A stretch of DNA of 64,000 bases. Origin: a beta proteobacterium AAP51. Lineage in GTDB: Bacteria > Pseudomonadota > Gammaproteobacteria > Burkholderiales > Burkholderiaceae_C. The stretch is from NCBI GenBank assembly GCA_001295905.1, contig LJHT01000039.1, positions 20,518-84,517 of the forward strand. Reading direction: 5' to 3'. The first letter of the stretch is position 1. Every line of letters starts with the position of its first letter. The notes beneath the pieces were generated by a model. It was not told where the DNA came from. It did no database searches and saw only the letters and a program-made list of their open reading frames with translations. A program made the translations under genes and the position numbers. This document shows, one piece after another, positions 46,289 through 55,859 of the stretch.

Positions 46289-48340
46289 TCAGAATGACAG
46301 TGCGCCGCCGCCTAGCTGCACCAGCAGCTCGGAGCCTTCCACGGTGAGGTGGGATTCGTCGTGAACCAGGGGCAGCGCGATGCCGTCGCGGGTTCGCGTC
46401 ACCAGGCAGCCCTGGGCGTTGCAAAGGCGCTCGTGGGGCGACACGAAGACCGCGGCCGTGCCCGCCAGCGCCATGCGCACGCCGCCATCCACCTGCCAGG
46501 CGCGTGGGTCCAGCGCCTGCAGGCTGCGCTCGGGCACCGCGCCCTCGCGCTGCCAGGCGCGCAGCAGCACACGCGGCAAGGGCTGCGTCCAGGTGGGCAG
46601 TTGGCCCAGCACCACCACCTGGCGCACACCCAGGGCCTGCAGCGCCAGCACGGTGGCCCGCAAGGCGGCGCCCAGGGCAGCTTCATCCTCCACATCGTCG
46701 ATGTAGAGGCGCCAGTTGCCGCCCAGCACCACGGTATCGGGCACACGCTCGTGCAGCAGGCGCATGACATGGGCGTTGGCCTCTTCGCACCAACGGCTGG
46801 CCAGCGCGGGCACGGGCGGTACTGACGCCACGGGCGCCACGGGCGGACACCTGGCCTTGGTGAACTGGGCCAGGAAACGCGCGGGCTCTGCCCCAGACGT
46901 TGCGGGCCCTGGCGGCGTGGTGATGCCCGCCGCCGAGCGCAGGCCCGGGTACAGCGAAGCGGCGTGCGAATCACCCCACAGCAGGGTCACGGGGCCCTGT
47001 TGCCCTGCCGACGGCCAGCACTCGTCGGCGAAGGCGGCGGGCGCCTGCTCCAGGTCGAGGAAACACCTTTGCGCGCGGTAGCCCCCGAAGTCGAACGCGA
47101 AATCGGCCTTGGCGATGGCGCGCACGCTGGGCGGGTATTGCTGCACCAGGCCGTTGGACAGCATCAGCGTCAGCCCCGCCAAGCCCACGGCCGCCATCAC
47201 ACCGCCCAGGGCCCAGGGCGCGGCTCGGCTGTGGGGGCCAAAGCGCAGCGGGGCCTCGATGTGGTCGGTGGTCAGCGTTGCCAGCCCCACGCTCAGCGCG
47301 AGCACGGCCACACGCAGGGCGTTGTCCATCTCCCAACCCCAGAGCACCGGAAACACCAGCAGCGGCCAGTGCCACAGGTACAGCGGGTAGCTGATGCGGC
47401 CATAGAACTGCATCACCGGATGCGCCAGCCAGGTGCGGCTGACCCAGGTGCCCTGCCCGCTGCGGGTGCCGGCCGCCAGCAGCAGCACAGTGCCGGTGGT
47501 GGGCAGCAAGGCCCACCAGCCCGGGAAGGCGGCGGTCTTGTCCAGCAGGGCGAAAGCGGCGGCGATGAGCAGCACACCGCCCGCCGCCATGCACTCGTGC
47601 CGGGCACGGCCCAGCGGCGTGCCGTTCAGCCAACGGCGCCAGGCAGCCATGGCCGGCAGCCCCGCGGCCTGGTGCTGCCACACGGCCAGGGCGGCGCCGC
47701 ACAGCAGTTCCCAGGCCCGGGTGGGCAGCAGGAAGAAGGTGCCCTTGGCCTTGGGCACCACCCACGTCACGTTCAGCGCGAAGGACAAGATCAACAGGCC
47801 CAGCACCACCCCCAGCAGCAGCGCCTGCGGGCGGCTGCGCCAGCGCCAGACGGCCAGCAGCACCAGGGGCCAGAGCAGGTAGAACTGTTCCTCGATGCCC
47901 AGCGACCACAGGTGCAGCAGCGGCTTGGTTTCCGAGCGCGCGTCGAAGTAGCCTGCCTCTTGCCAGAGGGCCAGGTTGGAAGCGAACACGGCGCTGGCCG
48001 CGATGTGCTTGCCGATCTGCCGCGCCTCGCTGGGAAAGGTGAACACGGCCGCCACCGCGCAGCACAGCAGCACGGTGCACAGCGCCGGGAACAGGCGCAA
48101 CACGCGGCGCCGGTAGAACTCCAGCAGGCTGAAGCGTTCTTCGGCCAGCGCGGCCAGCATCAGCCCGGTGATGAGGTAGCCCGACAGCACGAAGAAGATG
48201 TCGACACCGACAAAGCCGCCGCGCAACACCTCGGGCCAGGCATGCACGGCCAGCACCGCCAGCACGGCCACGCCGCGCAGGCCTTCGATGTCGGCACGAT
48301 GGCTGGGTGCAGGGGGCCTTGTGGCGCTTGAACCGATCAT
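46289..48340 (-). CDS. OafA/YrhL-type acyltransferase with SGNH domain
   Basis: 683 residues. The N-terminal acyltransferase-3 membrane domain starts HRADIEGLRGVAVLAVLAVH and contains GGFVGVDIFFVLSGYLI and FYRRRVLRLFPA, then about 10 helices. The C-terminal periplasmic SGNH domain has LLWGDSHAASLYPGL and a closing DESHLTVEGSELL. It O-acetylates envelope polysaccharide. It is divergent from a methyltransferase gene. Confidence 0.93.
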   Translation of the reverse strand: MIGSSATRPPAPSHRADIEGLRGVAVLAVLAVHAWPEVLRGGFVGVDIFFVLSGYLITGLMLAALAEERFSLLEFYRRRVLRLFPALCTVLLCCAVAAVFTFPSEARQIGKHIAASAVFASNLALWQEAGYFDARSETKPLLHLWSLGIEEQFYLLWPLVLLAVWRWRSRPQALLLGVVLGLLILSFALNVTWVVPKAKGTFFLLPTRAWELLCGAALAVWQHQAAGLPAMAAWRRWLNGTPLGRARHECMAAGGVLLIAAAFALLDKTAAFPGWWALLPTTGTVLLLAAGTRSGQGTWVSRTWLAHPVMQFYGRISYPLYLWHWPLLVFPVLWGWEMDNALRVAVLALSVGLATLTTDHIEAPLRFGPHSRAAPWALGGVMAAVGLAGLTLMLSNGLVQQYPPSVRAIAKADFAFDFGGYRAQRCFLDLEQAPAAFADECWPSAGQQGPVTLLWGDSHAASLYPGLRSAAGITTPPGPATSGAEPARFLAQFTKARCPPVAPVASVPPVPALASRWCEEANAHVMRLLHERVPDTVVLGGNWRLYIDDVEDEAALGAALRATVLALQALGVRQVVVLGQLPTWTQPLPRVLLRAWQREGAVPERSLQALDPRAWQVDGGVRMALAGTAAVFVSPHERLCNAQGCLVTRTRDGIALPLVHDESHLTVEGSELLVQLGGGALSF

Positions 48341-48381
48341 GCATGCGTCAGGCTATGGCCACGGCGTGAAGTTAACTCGGA

Positions 48382-48409
48382 CATATGTCGCCCCTGCCGG
48401 GGCGATATG
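48382..48409. promoter_or_regulatory. Strong hairpin in a divergent promoter region
   Basis: CATAT-G-TCGCCCC / GGGGCGA-TATG with a TGCC loop and a single bulged G, between the divergent acyltransferase and methyltransferase genes. It is 89 bp before the methyltransferase ATG. It could be a leader hairpin or a protein site. Confidence 0.4.
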
Positions 48410-48497
48410 GCCCCAAGTGCTCATGGCCAGGCCTCACACCGGTGTCACTGGCGGCGACTAGCCTGCCCTTTTCCACCACACAGGAAAACCTTGCAGC

Positions 48498-49238
48498 ATG
48501 GCTTTGTCCGAGCGCGCCAATGCCGGCCTGCACCCGCACGTGGTGAACGAGGTGCTGGCGCAGGCCCCCGACCGCCAGGCGCGCATCCTCGATCTGGGCT
48601 GCGGCAGCGGCGCCCTGCTCGGGCGGCTGCAAGCCCAGGGCTACACCGAGCTGCACGGCATCGACATCGCCGCACCTGCCCAACCCGCCGGCGGCATCCG
48701 CTACGCCGAGGCCGACTTCGACAACGCCAGCCTGCCCTACGAGACCTTCGCGTTCGATCTCGTGCTGTGTGTCGAGGTCGTCGAGCACCTTGAAAACCTG
48801 GGCGCCGTGCTGCGAGAGTTGGCAAGGGTGCTGCGCCCCGGCGGACGGCTGTTGCTCACGACGCCCAACGTGCACTCCATGGAGGCCCGGCTGCGCCTGC
48901 TGCTGCGGGGCGAACTCAAGCAGTTCGACCGCATCGGCGACCCCACGCACGTCTCACCGGTCTTCCTGCATCCGTTCAAGCTGCTGCTGCAGCGCCAGGG
49001 CCTTCGCATCGAGCGCGTGTGGGGGTTTCCTCTGGACGGCAGCAGCCCGACCTCCCGGCCGGTGCTGCGCTGGGCGGCGCGTGTGCTGGGCTGGCTGGGT
49101 TTCAAGGGCTCGCCCGCAGGCGATCAGCTGTGCCTGCTGTTGAGCCATGAGTTGCCCCCAGAGCCTTCGGCCCGCGAGCTGGCAGCGCAACCCGCGCGCC
49201 CCGACAAGCGGCAGGCGGTGACGGCGCACTATCGCTGA
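48498..49238 (+). CDS. Class I SAM-dependent methyltransferase
   Basis: 246 residues. Motif I is ILDLGCGSGALLGRLQAQG, followed by FDLVLCVEVVEHLENLGAVL and PGGRLLLTTPNVHSMEARL. It is likely a sugar or glycolipid methyltransferase, by the polysaccharide context. AGGAAAA lies about 10 bases before the ATG. It is the last gene of the envelope region. Confidence 0.9.
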   Translation: MALSERANAGLHPHVVNEVLAQAPDRQARILDLGCGSGALLGRLQAQGYTELHGIDIAAPAQPAGGIRYAEADFDNASLPYETFAFDLVLCVEVVEHLENLGAVLRELARVLRPGGRLLLTTPNVHSMEARLRLLLRGELKQFDRIGDPTHVSPVFLHPFKLLLQRQGLRIERVWGFPLDGSSPTSRPVLRWAARVLGWLGFKGSPAGDQLCLLLSHELPPEPSARELAAQPARPDKRQAVTAHYR

Positions 49239-49264
49239 GCCCCCTGGGGCGCTGGAGATAGCCA

Positions 49265-50040
49265 ATGCGTATCGTGATCATGGGCAGTGGTGGCGTCGGG
49301 GCCTACATTGGCGCGCGGCTTCAGGCGGCCGGCGAAGAAGTGGCCTTCATCGCCTGTGGTGCACACCTTCAGGCCCGGCTGATCTCGTCGTCTTCGCTGT
49401 CAAGCTGGGCGACACCGTGGCCGCAGCACGCGCGCTGGGCCCGCTGCTCGGCCCGCAGACGCGCATCCTGACGCTGCAGAACGGCATCGACAGCATCGGG
49501 TTGATCCAGGCTCATGTCGGGGCCACGACGGTGCGCGGAGGCGTCATCTACGTCTCTGCCGTGATCGACCGGCCAGGCGTGATCCGCAGCCCGGGTGGCT
49601 TGAGTGTCATCGTCGCCGATGCCGGCAGCGGCGACCCCGTGATGGCCACCTTCTTCGACGCCTGTGCCCGTGCGACCGCTTTACAGGCCGAGCCCACGGA
49701 CGACATCCGCTCGGTGCTGTGGGAGAAGTTCAGCGCGCTGAGGGCGCTTTCGGCCACCACCTCGCTGTTGCGCGCACCGATGGGCGCCATCCTCGCCCAC
49801 CCAGAGACCCGCGCGCTGCAGCGCCAACTGGTCGAGGAAGTGATGGCGAAGCTGGCGGGCATGCCAGCCAGTTTCCGCTCATCCATGTCCAAGGACCTGG
49901 CGCGCGGCAAGCCACTGGAACTGAACTGGCTGTCGGGCCGTGTTCATGCGCTGGGTCAGCAACCGGGCGTGCCGACGCCGGCGCACAACACCTTCTGGCG
50001 CGCGCTGTTGCTGTACGTGGACGGCAAGACAGGCTTCTGA
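49265..50040 (+). pseudogene. Ketopantoate reductase (ApbA/PanE family) broken by an internal deletion
   Basis: The first 37 codons match the family N-terminus (MRIVIMGSGGVGAYIGARLQ). At about 49375-49378 the homologous protein jumps by an estimated 40-50 residues and changes frame. The original frame then reads into a nonsense tail ending at 49471. The second frame resumes with ADLVVFAVKLGDTVAAARAL and continues normally through LTLQNGIDSIG to the stop at 50040. The two halves together would be about 262 residues against about 305-330 for intact relatives. It is probably non-functional; a separate intact panE elsewhere would be needed for pantothenate synthesis. Confidence 0.8.
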
Positions 50041-50121
50041 AAGCCCGCGCGGCTGGGCTTGGCGGACACATCAGCGCTTCCCGGCCCAACCCGTGGGTGC
50101 CCGCCAGCAGTGCCTGGCGCT

Positions 50122-51414
50122 TCAGCTCATCGGCCACTCAAGCCGCACGATGGCCCGTGCCCCCTCTGCCGAGCGGCTGAAGGCAACGCTACCTCCCAGG
50201 CGCGACGCCACGCGCTGCACGATCGCCAAGCCCAGGCCCAAACCGGGGTTGCCGCGGCTCGCGTCGCCGCGCGCAAAGGCTTGCAGCATCGCAGGCTGGT
50301 CCTCGGGCGCAATGCCAGGGCCGCAGTCCTCGACCTCGATACGCACGTGGTGGTCCACCGCGGCCACAGTCAGTCGCACGGGCGGCCGGCCGTGGGTGAA
50401 GGCGTTGTCGAGCAGGTTGCCGATGACACGTTCGATCAGCACGCCGTTGACATGGCGTACCGGAAGAGAAGCGGGTGCTTCGACCGTCAGCTCGCTCGTG
50501 GCGCTCTGATGATGGGCCGCCACGATGCGTGCCACCATCGCCACGTCCACCGTCTCGTTCAAGGGAAGTTCGCCGCTGCGAACATGGTCGAGAAAGCTGC
50601 CCACAAGCCGATCGGCTGTCTGCGCGTTGCGCAAGATGGTCTCGCGCCTTGGCGCGATGTCCTTGCCATCGGGCAGCAGCTCGGCAGCCATGTGTATTCG
50701 GGCGAGTGGGCTGCGAAGGTCGTGCGACACACCCGCGAGCAGTAACGCGCGCTCGCCCTCCTGTTGCTCGAGCGACTGACGCAGCGCCCGCCATGCTTCG
50801 TCGATCGCCTGGACCTCAGCACTGGCGTGAGGCAGCGGCCCGCCCGACGCGTCGTCAGCGGCAATGCGGGCGCGCAGTGCCTCCAGGGGACGCGCGAGCC
50901 AACGGGCGACAAGGGCGCTGGCCGCGACCGCGATGCCCGAGAGCAGCAGGAGCGCCAGCACGAGCCGCTCGCGGAAATGAGGATCGATGGCCCCGCTTTC
51001 GAAGCCGGCCCAGCGTGTGGCCCCGTCGTTGCTGGTCAACGCCAGCCACAGCACCGGGACGGACTGGCCGCTCACGGTTTCGGGCGCCAACACCACGTCG
51101 TCCACCGGCACGCCCTCATTGGCGAAGGCCTCGCGCACCATCGCCACCCGCGGCGTGAGCGACGCCAGTTCGAACGCCCGGCCAGGCCGCCCCGGCGAGG
51201 TATAGATCGTGCCCGGTGCGCTGGCGCCGACGACGTCCAGCGGTGCGCCTTCGATCACCTGCTGCAGAGCCGGCTTCCATCGTGCCGCGACGAGTTGCGC
51301 GACGGTACGGTTGCGCTCGATATCGAACAGCAGCACCAGGGTCGCGGTGAGCAAGACCGTCAGCAAGACCTGCGCCAACAGCAGACGCACGAAGAGGCTG
51401 CCCGCTCGCCTCAT
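50122..51414 (-). CDS. Sensor histidine kinase of an OmpR-type two-component system
   Basis: 430 residues. The first membrane helix is FVRLLLAQVLLTVLLTATLVLLF; a periplasmic sensor region of about 120 residues contains the conserved-looking RWAGF; the second helix is LVLALLLLSGIAVAASALVA. HAMP, HisKA (GVSHDLRSPLARIH with the phospho-His) and HATPase (NLLDNAF, DCGPGIAPED, GLGLGLAIVQRV) follow. It overlaps the regulator gene by four bases (ATGA). Confidence 0.93.
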   Translation of the reverse strand: MRRAGSLFVRLLLAQVLLTVLLTATLVLLFDIERNRTVAQLVAARWKPALQQVIEGAPLDVVGASAPGTIYTSPGRPGRAFELASLTPRVAMVREAFANEGVPVDDVVLAPETVSGQSVPVLWLALTSNDGATRWAGFESGAIDPHFRERLVLALLLLSGIAVAASALVARWLARPLEALRARIAADDASGGPLPHASAEVQAIDEAWRALRQSLEQQEGERALLLAGVSHDLRSPLARIHMAAELLPDGKDIAPRRETILRNAQTADRLVGSFLDHVRSGELPLNETVDVAMVARIVAAHHQSATSELTVEAPASLPVRHVNGVLIERVIGNLLDNAFTHGRPPVRLTVAAVDHHVRIEVEDCGPGIAPEDQPAMLQAFARGDASRGNPGLGLGLAIVQRVASRLGGSVAFSRSAEGARAIVRLEWPMS

Positions 51415-52145
51415 GGCTGCGCCGCGCCAGTGTCACGGCCCGCGGCGGCGCCGCGCGGCACGAACACATAGCCCTCACCGCGCACGGTGTCGACCCACTC
51501 GGCGCCAGGGCTCGCGTCCTTGAGTTTGCGCCGCAGGCGGGCGATCTGCACATCCACCGTGCGTTCCTGCGGTTGGTAGCCGCCCGCCTGCACGGCCTGG
51601 GACAGTTCATGGCGGTTGACCGCGACCCCGGGCTGCCGCGCCAGCGCGACCAACAGCTTGAACTCCACGCTGGTCAGCGCGACCACGCGAGCGCCCGCTG
51701 TGACCTCGCGCTTGGCCAGGTCGATGGACAGCCCGGCAAAGCGCATCACCGCGGTGTCGCCGCGGCCGGGCGCGGTGCGTCGCAACAACGCACGCAGGCG
51801 CGCCACCAATTCGCGCGACTCGAAGGGCTTGGCCAGGTAATCGTCGGCACCGATCTCAAGGCCGAGCACGCGATCCATCGGCTCACCTCGCGCCGTGAGC
51901 ATCACCAGACCGAGGGCAGGATGTGCGGCACGCCAACGTCGAGCCAGGTCGAAGCCGTTGCCATCGGGGAGCATCGCGTCGAGCAGGACGATGTCCGGGC
52001 GGTGCGACAACAGGGCGCGTTCGCCGTCGCCGGCGGTCAGCACGGTGTGCGTGCCCCAGCCTTCGCGTGCCAGCAGTTCCACGAGCATGGTGGACAGCTC
52101 GGCGTCGTCGTCCACGATCAGGATCAGCGGCTGCATCAGTGACAT
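51411..52145 (-). CDS. OmpR/PhoB-type response regulator
   Basis: 244 residues. The receiver domain has the acidic pocket VDDDAE, the phosphoacceptor in DIVLLDAMLPDGNGFD and KPF. The C-terminal winged helix carries VALTSVEFKLLVALAR, ERTVDVQIARLRRKL and VRGEGYVF. An ATG at 52136 is an alternative start. It is divergent from the exported-protein/RND genes and lies 20 bp from the shared cis-element at 52165-52229, so it is the prime candidate to bind it. Confidence 0.93.
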   Translation of the reverse strand: MSLMQPLILIVDDDAELSTMLVELLAREGWGTHTVLTAGDGERALLSHRPDIVLLDAMLPDGNGFDLARRWRAAHPALGLVMLTARGEPMDRVLGLEIGADDYLAKPFESRELVARLRALLRRTAPGRGDTAVMRFAGLSIDLAKREVTAGARVVALTSVEFKLLVALARQPGVAVNRHELSQAVQAGGYQPQERTVDVQIARLRRKLKDASPGAEWVDTVRGEGYVFVPRGAAAGRDTGAAQP

Positions 52146-52164
52146 GGCCTGTAAGTTTAGGGAG

Positions 52165-52229
52165 GCGACAGGCCATGCCGGCCCATGCGACAGCGTTGTC
52201 GCAATTCGTCGTGTTTCGTCAACGCGCGG
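52165..52229. promoter_or_regulatory. Shared cis-element, copy A
   Basis: A GCGACAG box (52165-52171) lies 22 bp from a second one that forms the palindrome GCGACA-GCGT-TGTCGC (52187-52202), followed by AATTCGTCGTG. Positions 52186-52229 are 37/44 identical to 59149-59192. A TAAACT hexamer on the minus strand (52159-52154) could be the -10 of the regulator promoter. The element lies between the two-component genes and the exported protein/RND operon. Confidence 0.7.
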
Positions 52230-52321
52230 CGGAAGCTGTCGGCTTGCAATGGCTGATTAGCCCTCTGGGTGCAGTCTGGGTGCTTCATCGCTTCTGCCAC
52301 CTGTCGTCACGGTATCCCACC

Positions 52322-53167
52322 ATGCATGGACCACCCACAACGCCACGCATCGCGGTCACCTGTGCCCTTGCCATGGCGCTGGTCGCCCTGGGCGGCGAAG
52401 TCGCGCCCGTCCAGGCTGAACCGGCTGCCCCGAGGGCACAGATTCTCGACGTGTTCTTCGGGTTGGACGATGCGCTGCCCGTCAGGGCCCACCTGCTCTG
52501 CCGTGGCACCCGGGTCGCCGGGATGGACGGCGTGCCTGTCACGTTCTCGCGCCGCATCGCCGTCGACAACCCCGATCCAAGCGCCTTCCGAATCACGACG
52601 CAATCGGGTGCTGTGCATACACCGCGGTGCGCGACGCTGAGGCCGGCGCTGGGGCCAAGCAAGCGGCACACGGTACTGCTCATCGGTGAGTTGGGCAGCG
52701 AACGCGACCTTCCCGTTCGGGTGGATGTCGTCCATTCCCTGCCGCTGCTCAACGGCGGCGACGCCATGGGACTGTCGAGCGACCGCGTCACGGCACTGGC
52801 GCTGGGGCCGGAGTTGCGGATCGGCTACCGATACGCACCTGGCGAGTTGCCCAAGGCAAGGTGCCCGAACTCGACGCTGCAGATCGTTCAGATCACTTGG
52901 GCGGGCGGCGTCACCGCACCCGGAGGCCAGGAGCTTGGTGAAACAGCACGCATGGGCATGCGTGTCACGCTGAGCAATGGCGTCGAGGTCTTGCCCATCG
53001 CACTGGCCGACCTCGGGGACAACGACAACTACACCCAGCTGTGCCTGGACACGCAGACCCCTGCTGAGCAGGTGACCGTGGAGCCAGGGGTTGCGATCGA
53101 TCCCCGTGGCGACCTCAATCCGCGGACATCGATCCGCATCACTGCCGACCCCGAAGCCCTTCGTTGA
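52322..53167 (+). CDS. Exported protein of unknown family, paralogue A
   Basis: 281 residues. The signal peptide ends near VQAEPAAPRA. The mature part shares with the protein at 60787-61680 a core with TP-CATLRPA, RHTVLLIGELG, ITWAGGVTAPGG and LADLGDNDNYTQL. Three cysteines (in LLCRG, RCATL and LCLDT) could form disulfides. No family is recognised. It is the first gene of the rightward RND operon; its stop overlaps the alternative start of the outer-membrane factor gene. Confidence 0.8.
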   Translation: MHGPPTTPRIAVTCALAMALVALGGEVAPVQAEPAAPRAQILDVFFGLDDALPVRAHLLCRGTRVAGMDGVPVTFSRRIAVDNPDPSAFRITTQSGAVHTPRCATLRPALGPSKRHTVLLIGELGSERDLPVRVDVVHSLPLLNGGDAMGLSSDRVTALALGPELRIGYRYAPGELPKARCPNSTLQIVQITWAGGVTAPGGQELGETARMGMRVTLSNGVEVLPIALADLGDNDNYTQLCLDTQTPAEQVTVEPGVAIDPRGDLNPRTSIRITADPEALR

Positions 53168-53184
53168 AGCACCGACCGCACATC

Positions 53185-54651
53185 ATGGCGCACTTGTCTA
53201 AGGGAGGGGCGAGCCCGTTGGCCAGCGCCTGCTCAAGAGGTCATCTGGGCCTCATGTGCGCGGGCCTGCTCAGCGGCTGTCAGCTGCTCAGCCCCGTCGG
53301 GCCCGACTTCCGCACCCCAGAGACGCCCTTGCCCGTGATGTGGTCCGCTGCCGATGTGCAAAGCCCGGCGCCGATCAGCGAAACAGACTTCTGGGCGCAA
53401 TTCCAGGACCCCTTGCTGCAAAGCCTGCTGGCCGAGGCCGATGCCAACAACCTCGACCTCGCCAGCGCCGGCGCGCAGCTGGCCGCCGCGCAGGGCGTGC
53501 TGCGCGCCACGCGGGGCGGCACGCTGCCCGCCGTGGCGTTGGGCGCCGACAGCACCTACACGGAACCGGATCTGGCCAGCAAGCTGCGTGGCCAGACGAC
53601 GGGCAGCACCACGAACCAGGTGCTGGCGCAAAGCAGCTGGGAGCTGGACTTCTGGGGCCGGCAGCGCAGGGCGGTGGAGGCCGATGCAGCCTCGCTGCAA
53701 GCGGCCGAAGAGCGCCTGGCCTGGGCGCGGCTGTCGGTGCGCGCTTCGGTCGCGAGCGTCTACGTGCAATGGCGCCTGGCACAGACGCGGCTTTCGGTGG
53801 CGCAGTCCAACCTGGTGCAGCAAGAGGAAAACGCGCGCATCGCGCGCGCGCGCTTCCAGGCCGGGGCCAGCAGTGAACTGGACTGGCGCCAGGCCCAGAC
53901 CCAGCTGGCGCAGACCGCCGCTCAGGTGCCCAGCCTGCAGATCGCGATGGCGCAGAACAGCCACGCGCTGGCGGTGCTGCTGGGCCAGAGCCCGGCCGCG
54001 ATGGTGGCGCGGTTGCAAGCCAGCGTTGCCCCCAAGGCCCTGCCGGCGCAGCCCTCGCGCTGGCCGCTGTCGGCCCCTGCAGACTGGCTGCGCCGCCGGC
54101 CCGACGTGAGCCAGGCGCTGTGGGCCGCGGCGTCGCAGTCGGCGCGCATCGGGCAAGCCGAAGCGGCGCTTTACCCCAGTTTCTCGCTGAGTGGCGCGCT
54201 GGGGGTCTCGGGCAGTGGCTCGGCCAAGGAGCTCTTCAGTTGGGACAGCCGGCTGGTGAACGCCGGTTTGAACTTCTCGCTGCCGCTCTTCGATCGAGGC
54301 CGCCTCAAGGCCCAGGTTCAGGTGCAGGACCAGGGGTTCCGACAGGCGCTGGCGGCCTACCAGAACCAGGTGCTCAAGGCCCAGCAGGAAGTGGAGGACG
54401 CCTTCACCCAACTGCACCACAGCCGCGAACAGGCGCGCCTGACGCAGGAAGCCGAAGTTGCCGCGAGCCGTGCCGCCGACCTGGCCATGAGCCGTTACCG
54501 CGCGGGCCAGGTGGACTACCTGAGCGTGAGCAGCGCGGAGCAGAGCCGTTTGCAGACGGCCGACGCTGCCGCGCAAGCCCGCGCCGCCGTGCTGCAAGCG
54601 GTGATTGCCGTGTACCGCTCCATGGGCGGTGCCTGGCCCGATGCGGGTTGA
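53185..54651 (+). CDS. RND efflux outer-membrane lipoprotein (NodT/OprM family)
   Basis: 488 residues: the outer-membrane channel of the tripartite pump. A signal peptide ends in a lipobox (GLLSGC). Two repeated OEP domains follow, with the family features DPLLQSLLAEA, SWELDFWGRQRRAV, RARFQAGASSELD and PADWLRRRPDVSQA. The start is uncertain: ATG at 53185 is used, and TTG at 53164 overlaps the upstream stop. Confidence 0.92.
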   Translation: MAHLSKGGASPLASACSRGHLGLMCAGLLSGCQLLSPVGPDFRTPETPLPVMWSAADVQSPAPISETDFWAQFQDPLLQSLLAEADANNLDLASAGAQLAAAQGVLRATRGGTLPAVALGADSTYTEPDLASKLRGQTTGSTTNQVLAQSSWELDFWGRQRRAVEADAASLQAAEERLAWARLSVRASVASVYVQWRLAQTRLSVAQSNLVQQEENARIARARFQAGASSELDWRQAQTQLAQTAAQVPSLQIAMAQNSHALAVLLGQSPAAMVARLQASVAPKALPAQPSRWPLSAPADWLRRRPDVSQALWAAASQSARIGQAEAALYPSFSLSGALGVSGSGSAKELFSWDSRLVNAGLNFSLPLFDRGRLKAQVQVQDQGFRQALAAYQNQVLKAQQEVEDAFTQLHHSREQARLTQEAEVAASRAADLAMSRYRAGQVDYLSVSSAEQSRLQTADAAAQARAAVLQAVIAVYRSMGGAWPDAG

Positions 54652-54704
54652 GGCGCACCACCCATCGAGCCCGCTCCAGCGCCACCCCCCACCCCTCTTC
54701 CGCG

Positions 54705-55859
54705 ATGTCCCCCACCATGCAAGTCGTCAAGCCACTCGTGCCGCCACGCCTGGCGCGGTCCTCCACCCTGGCGCTGGCGCTTTGTGGCGCCGCCGTGCTG
54801 CTGGCCACTGGCTGCAAGCCCAGGGGCGCACCGATCCCGCCCAGCGGCCCGGTGGCGGTGCAGACCTTGACGCTGCAGCCCGAAACCGTGCGCGACGCCC
54901 TGGCGCTGGACGGCACGGTGCAGCCTTCGCAGCAAGCGCAACTCACCGCCCGCGTGCCGGGCGTGCTGCAGGCCATCCACTTCCAGGACGGCATGCCCGT
55001 GCGGAAGGGCCAGCTGCTGTTCAGCATCGAGCGCACCAGCTACGAGGAGCAGGTGAACCTGAACCAGGCGCGGCTGCTGCAGGCGGAGTCGGAGTTCGAG
55101 CGCCAGCGCAGGCTGGTGCAGGACAACGCCACCTCGCAGGCCAGCGTGGACACCGCGCAGTCCAACCTGCAGCAGGCCCAGGCCAACCTGCGCCTGGCCC
55201 AACTCAACCTGGAATACACCGAGGTGCGTGCCCCCTTTGACGGCGTCATGGGTCGCCGCGCCGTGGACGTGGGCAACCTGGTCGGGGCCACCGGGCCTTC
55301 CGTGCTGGGCACGCTGATGCAGCTGTCGCCCGCCTACGTGACCGCGACCGTGAACGAAACCGAGGCCCTGCGCCTGCGCACCACCTACGCGGCCCACAAG
55401 GCCGGCCAGCCGAAGAAGATGCTGGGCATGAGGGCCAGCGCCACCTTGCAGGGGCAGGCCGCAGCCGCCGACACCGGCGTCGTGGACTTCATCGACCACG
55501 TGGTGAACGCCAGCACGGGCAGCGTGCCGGTGCGGGCGCGCTTTGACAACCGCGAACGTCGCCTGCTGCCTGGCTTCTACGCCCGCCTGGTGATCGACCT
55601 CGGCCGCGACCGCCAGGCCCTGGTGCTGAAGAAGAGCTGGCTGCTCAGCGACCAGGAGGGCAGCTACGTGCTGACCCTGGGCGCCGGGCAGAAGGCGCAG
55701 CGCGTGAACCTGAAAGTGAGCCCCTTGGGCAACAGTGAGCGCGTGGAAGTGCTGGAAGGCCTGAAAGGCGGAGAGAGCCTGATCGTGGAAGGCCACACCC
55801 GTGTGAAGCCCGGGCAGGAAGTGAAGGTCCAAGCGGCCAGCGCCAGGACCACCCCATGA
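54705..55859 (+). CDS. RND efflux periplasmic adaptor (membrane-fusion) protein
   Basis: 384 residues with a lipoprotein-type signal (LLATGC). The biotinyl-lipoyl segment VPGVLQAIHFQDGMPVRKGQ, a coiled coil (ARLLQAESEFERQRRLV), RAPFDGVMGRRAVDVGNLVG and a C-terminal GLKGGESLIVEGHTRVKPG are all typical of AcrA/MexE-like adaptors. It links the pump to the outer-membrane factor. Its stop overlaps the pump start (ATGA). Confidence 0.93.
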   Translation: MSPTMQVVKPLVPPRLARSSTLALALCGAAVLLATGCKPRGAPIPPSGPVAVQTLTLQPETVRDALALDGTVQPSQQAQLTARVPGVLQAIHFQDGMPVRKGQLLFSIERTSYEEQVNLNQARLLQAESEFERQRRLVQDNATSQASVDTAQSNLQQAQANLRLAQLNLEYTEVRAPFDGVMGRRAVDVGNLVGATGPSVLGTLMQLSPAYVTATVNETEALRLRTTYAAHKAGQPKKMLGMRASATLQGQAAAADTGVVDFIDHVVNASTGSVPVRARFDNRERRLLPGFYARLVIDLGRDRQALVLKKSWLLSDQEGSYVLTLGAGQKAQRVNLKVSPLGNSERVEVLEGLKGGESLIVEGHTRVKPGQEVKVQAASARTTP

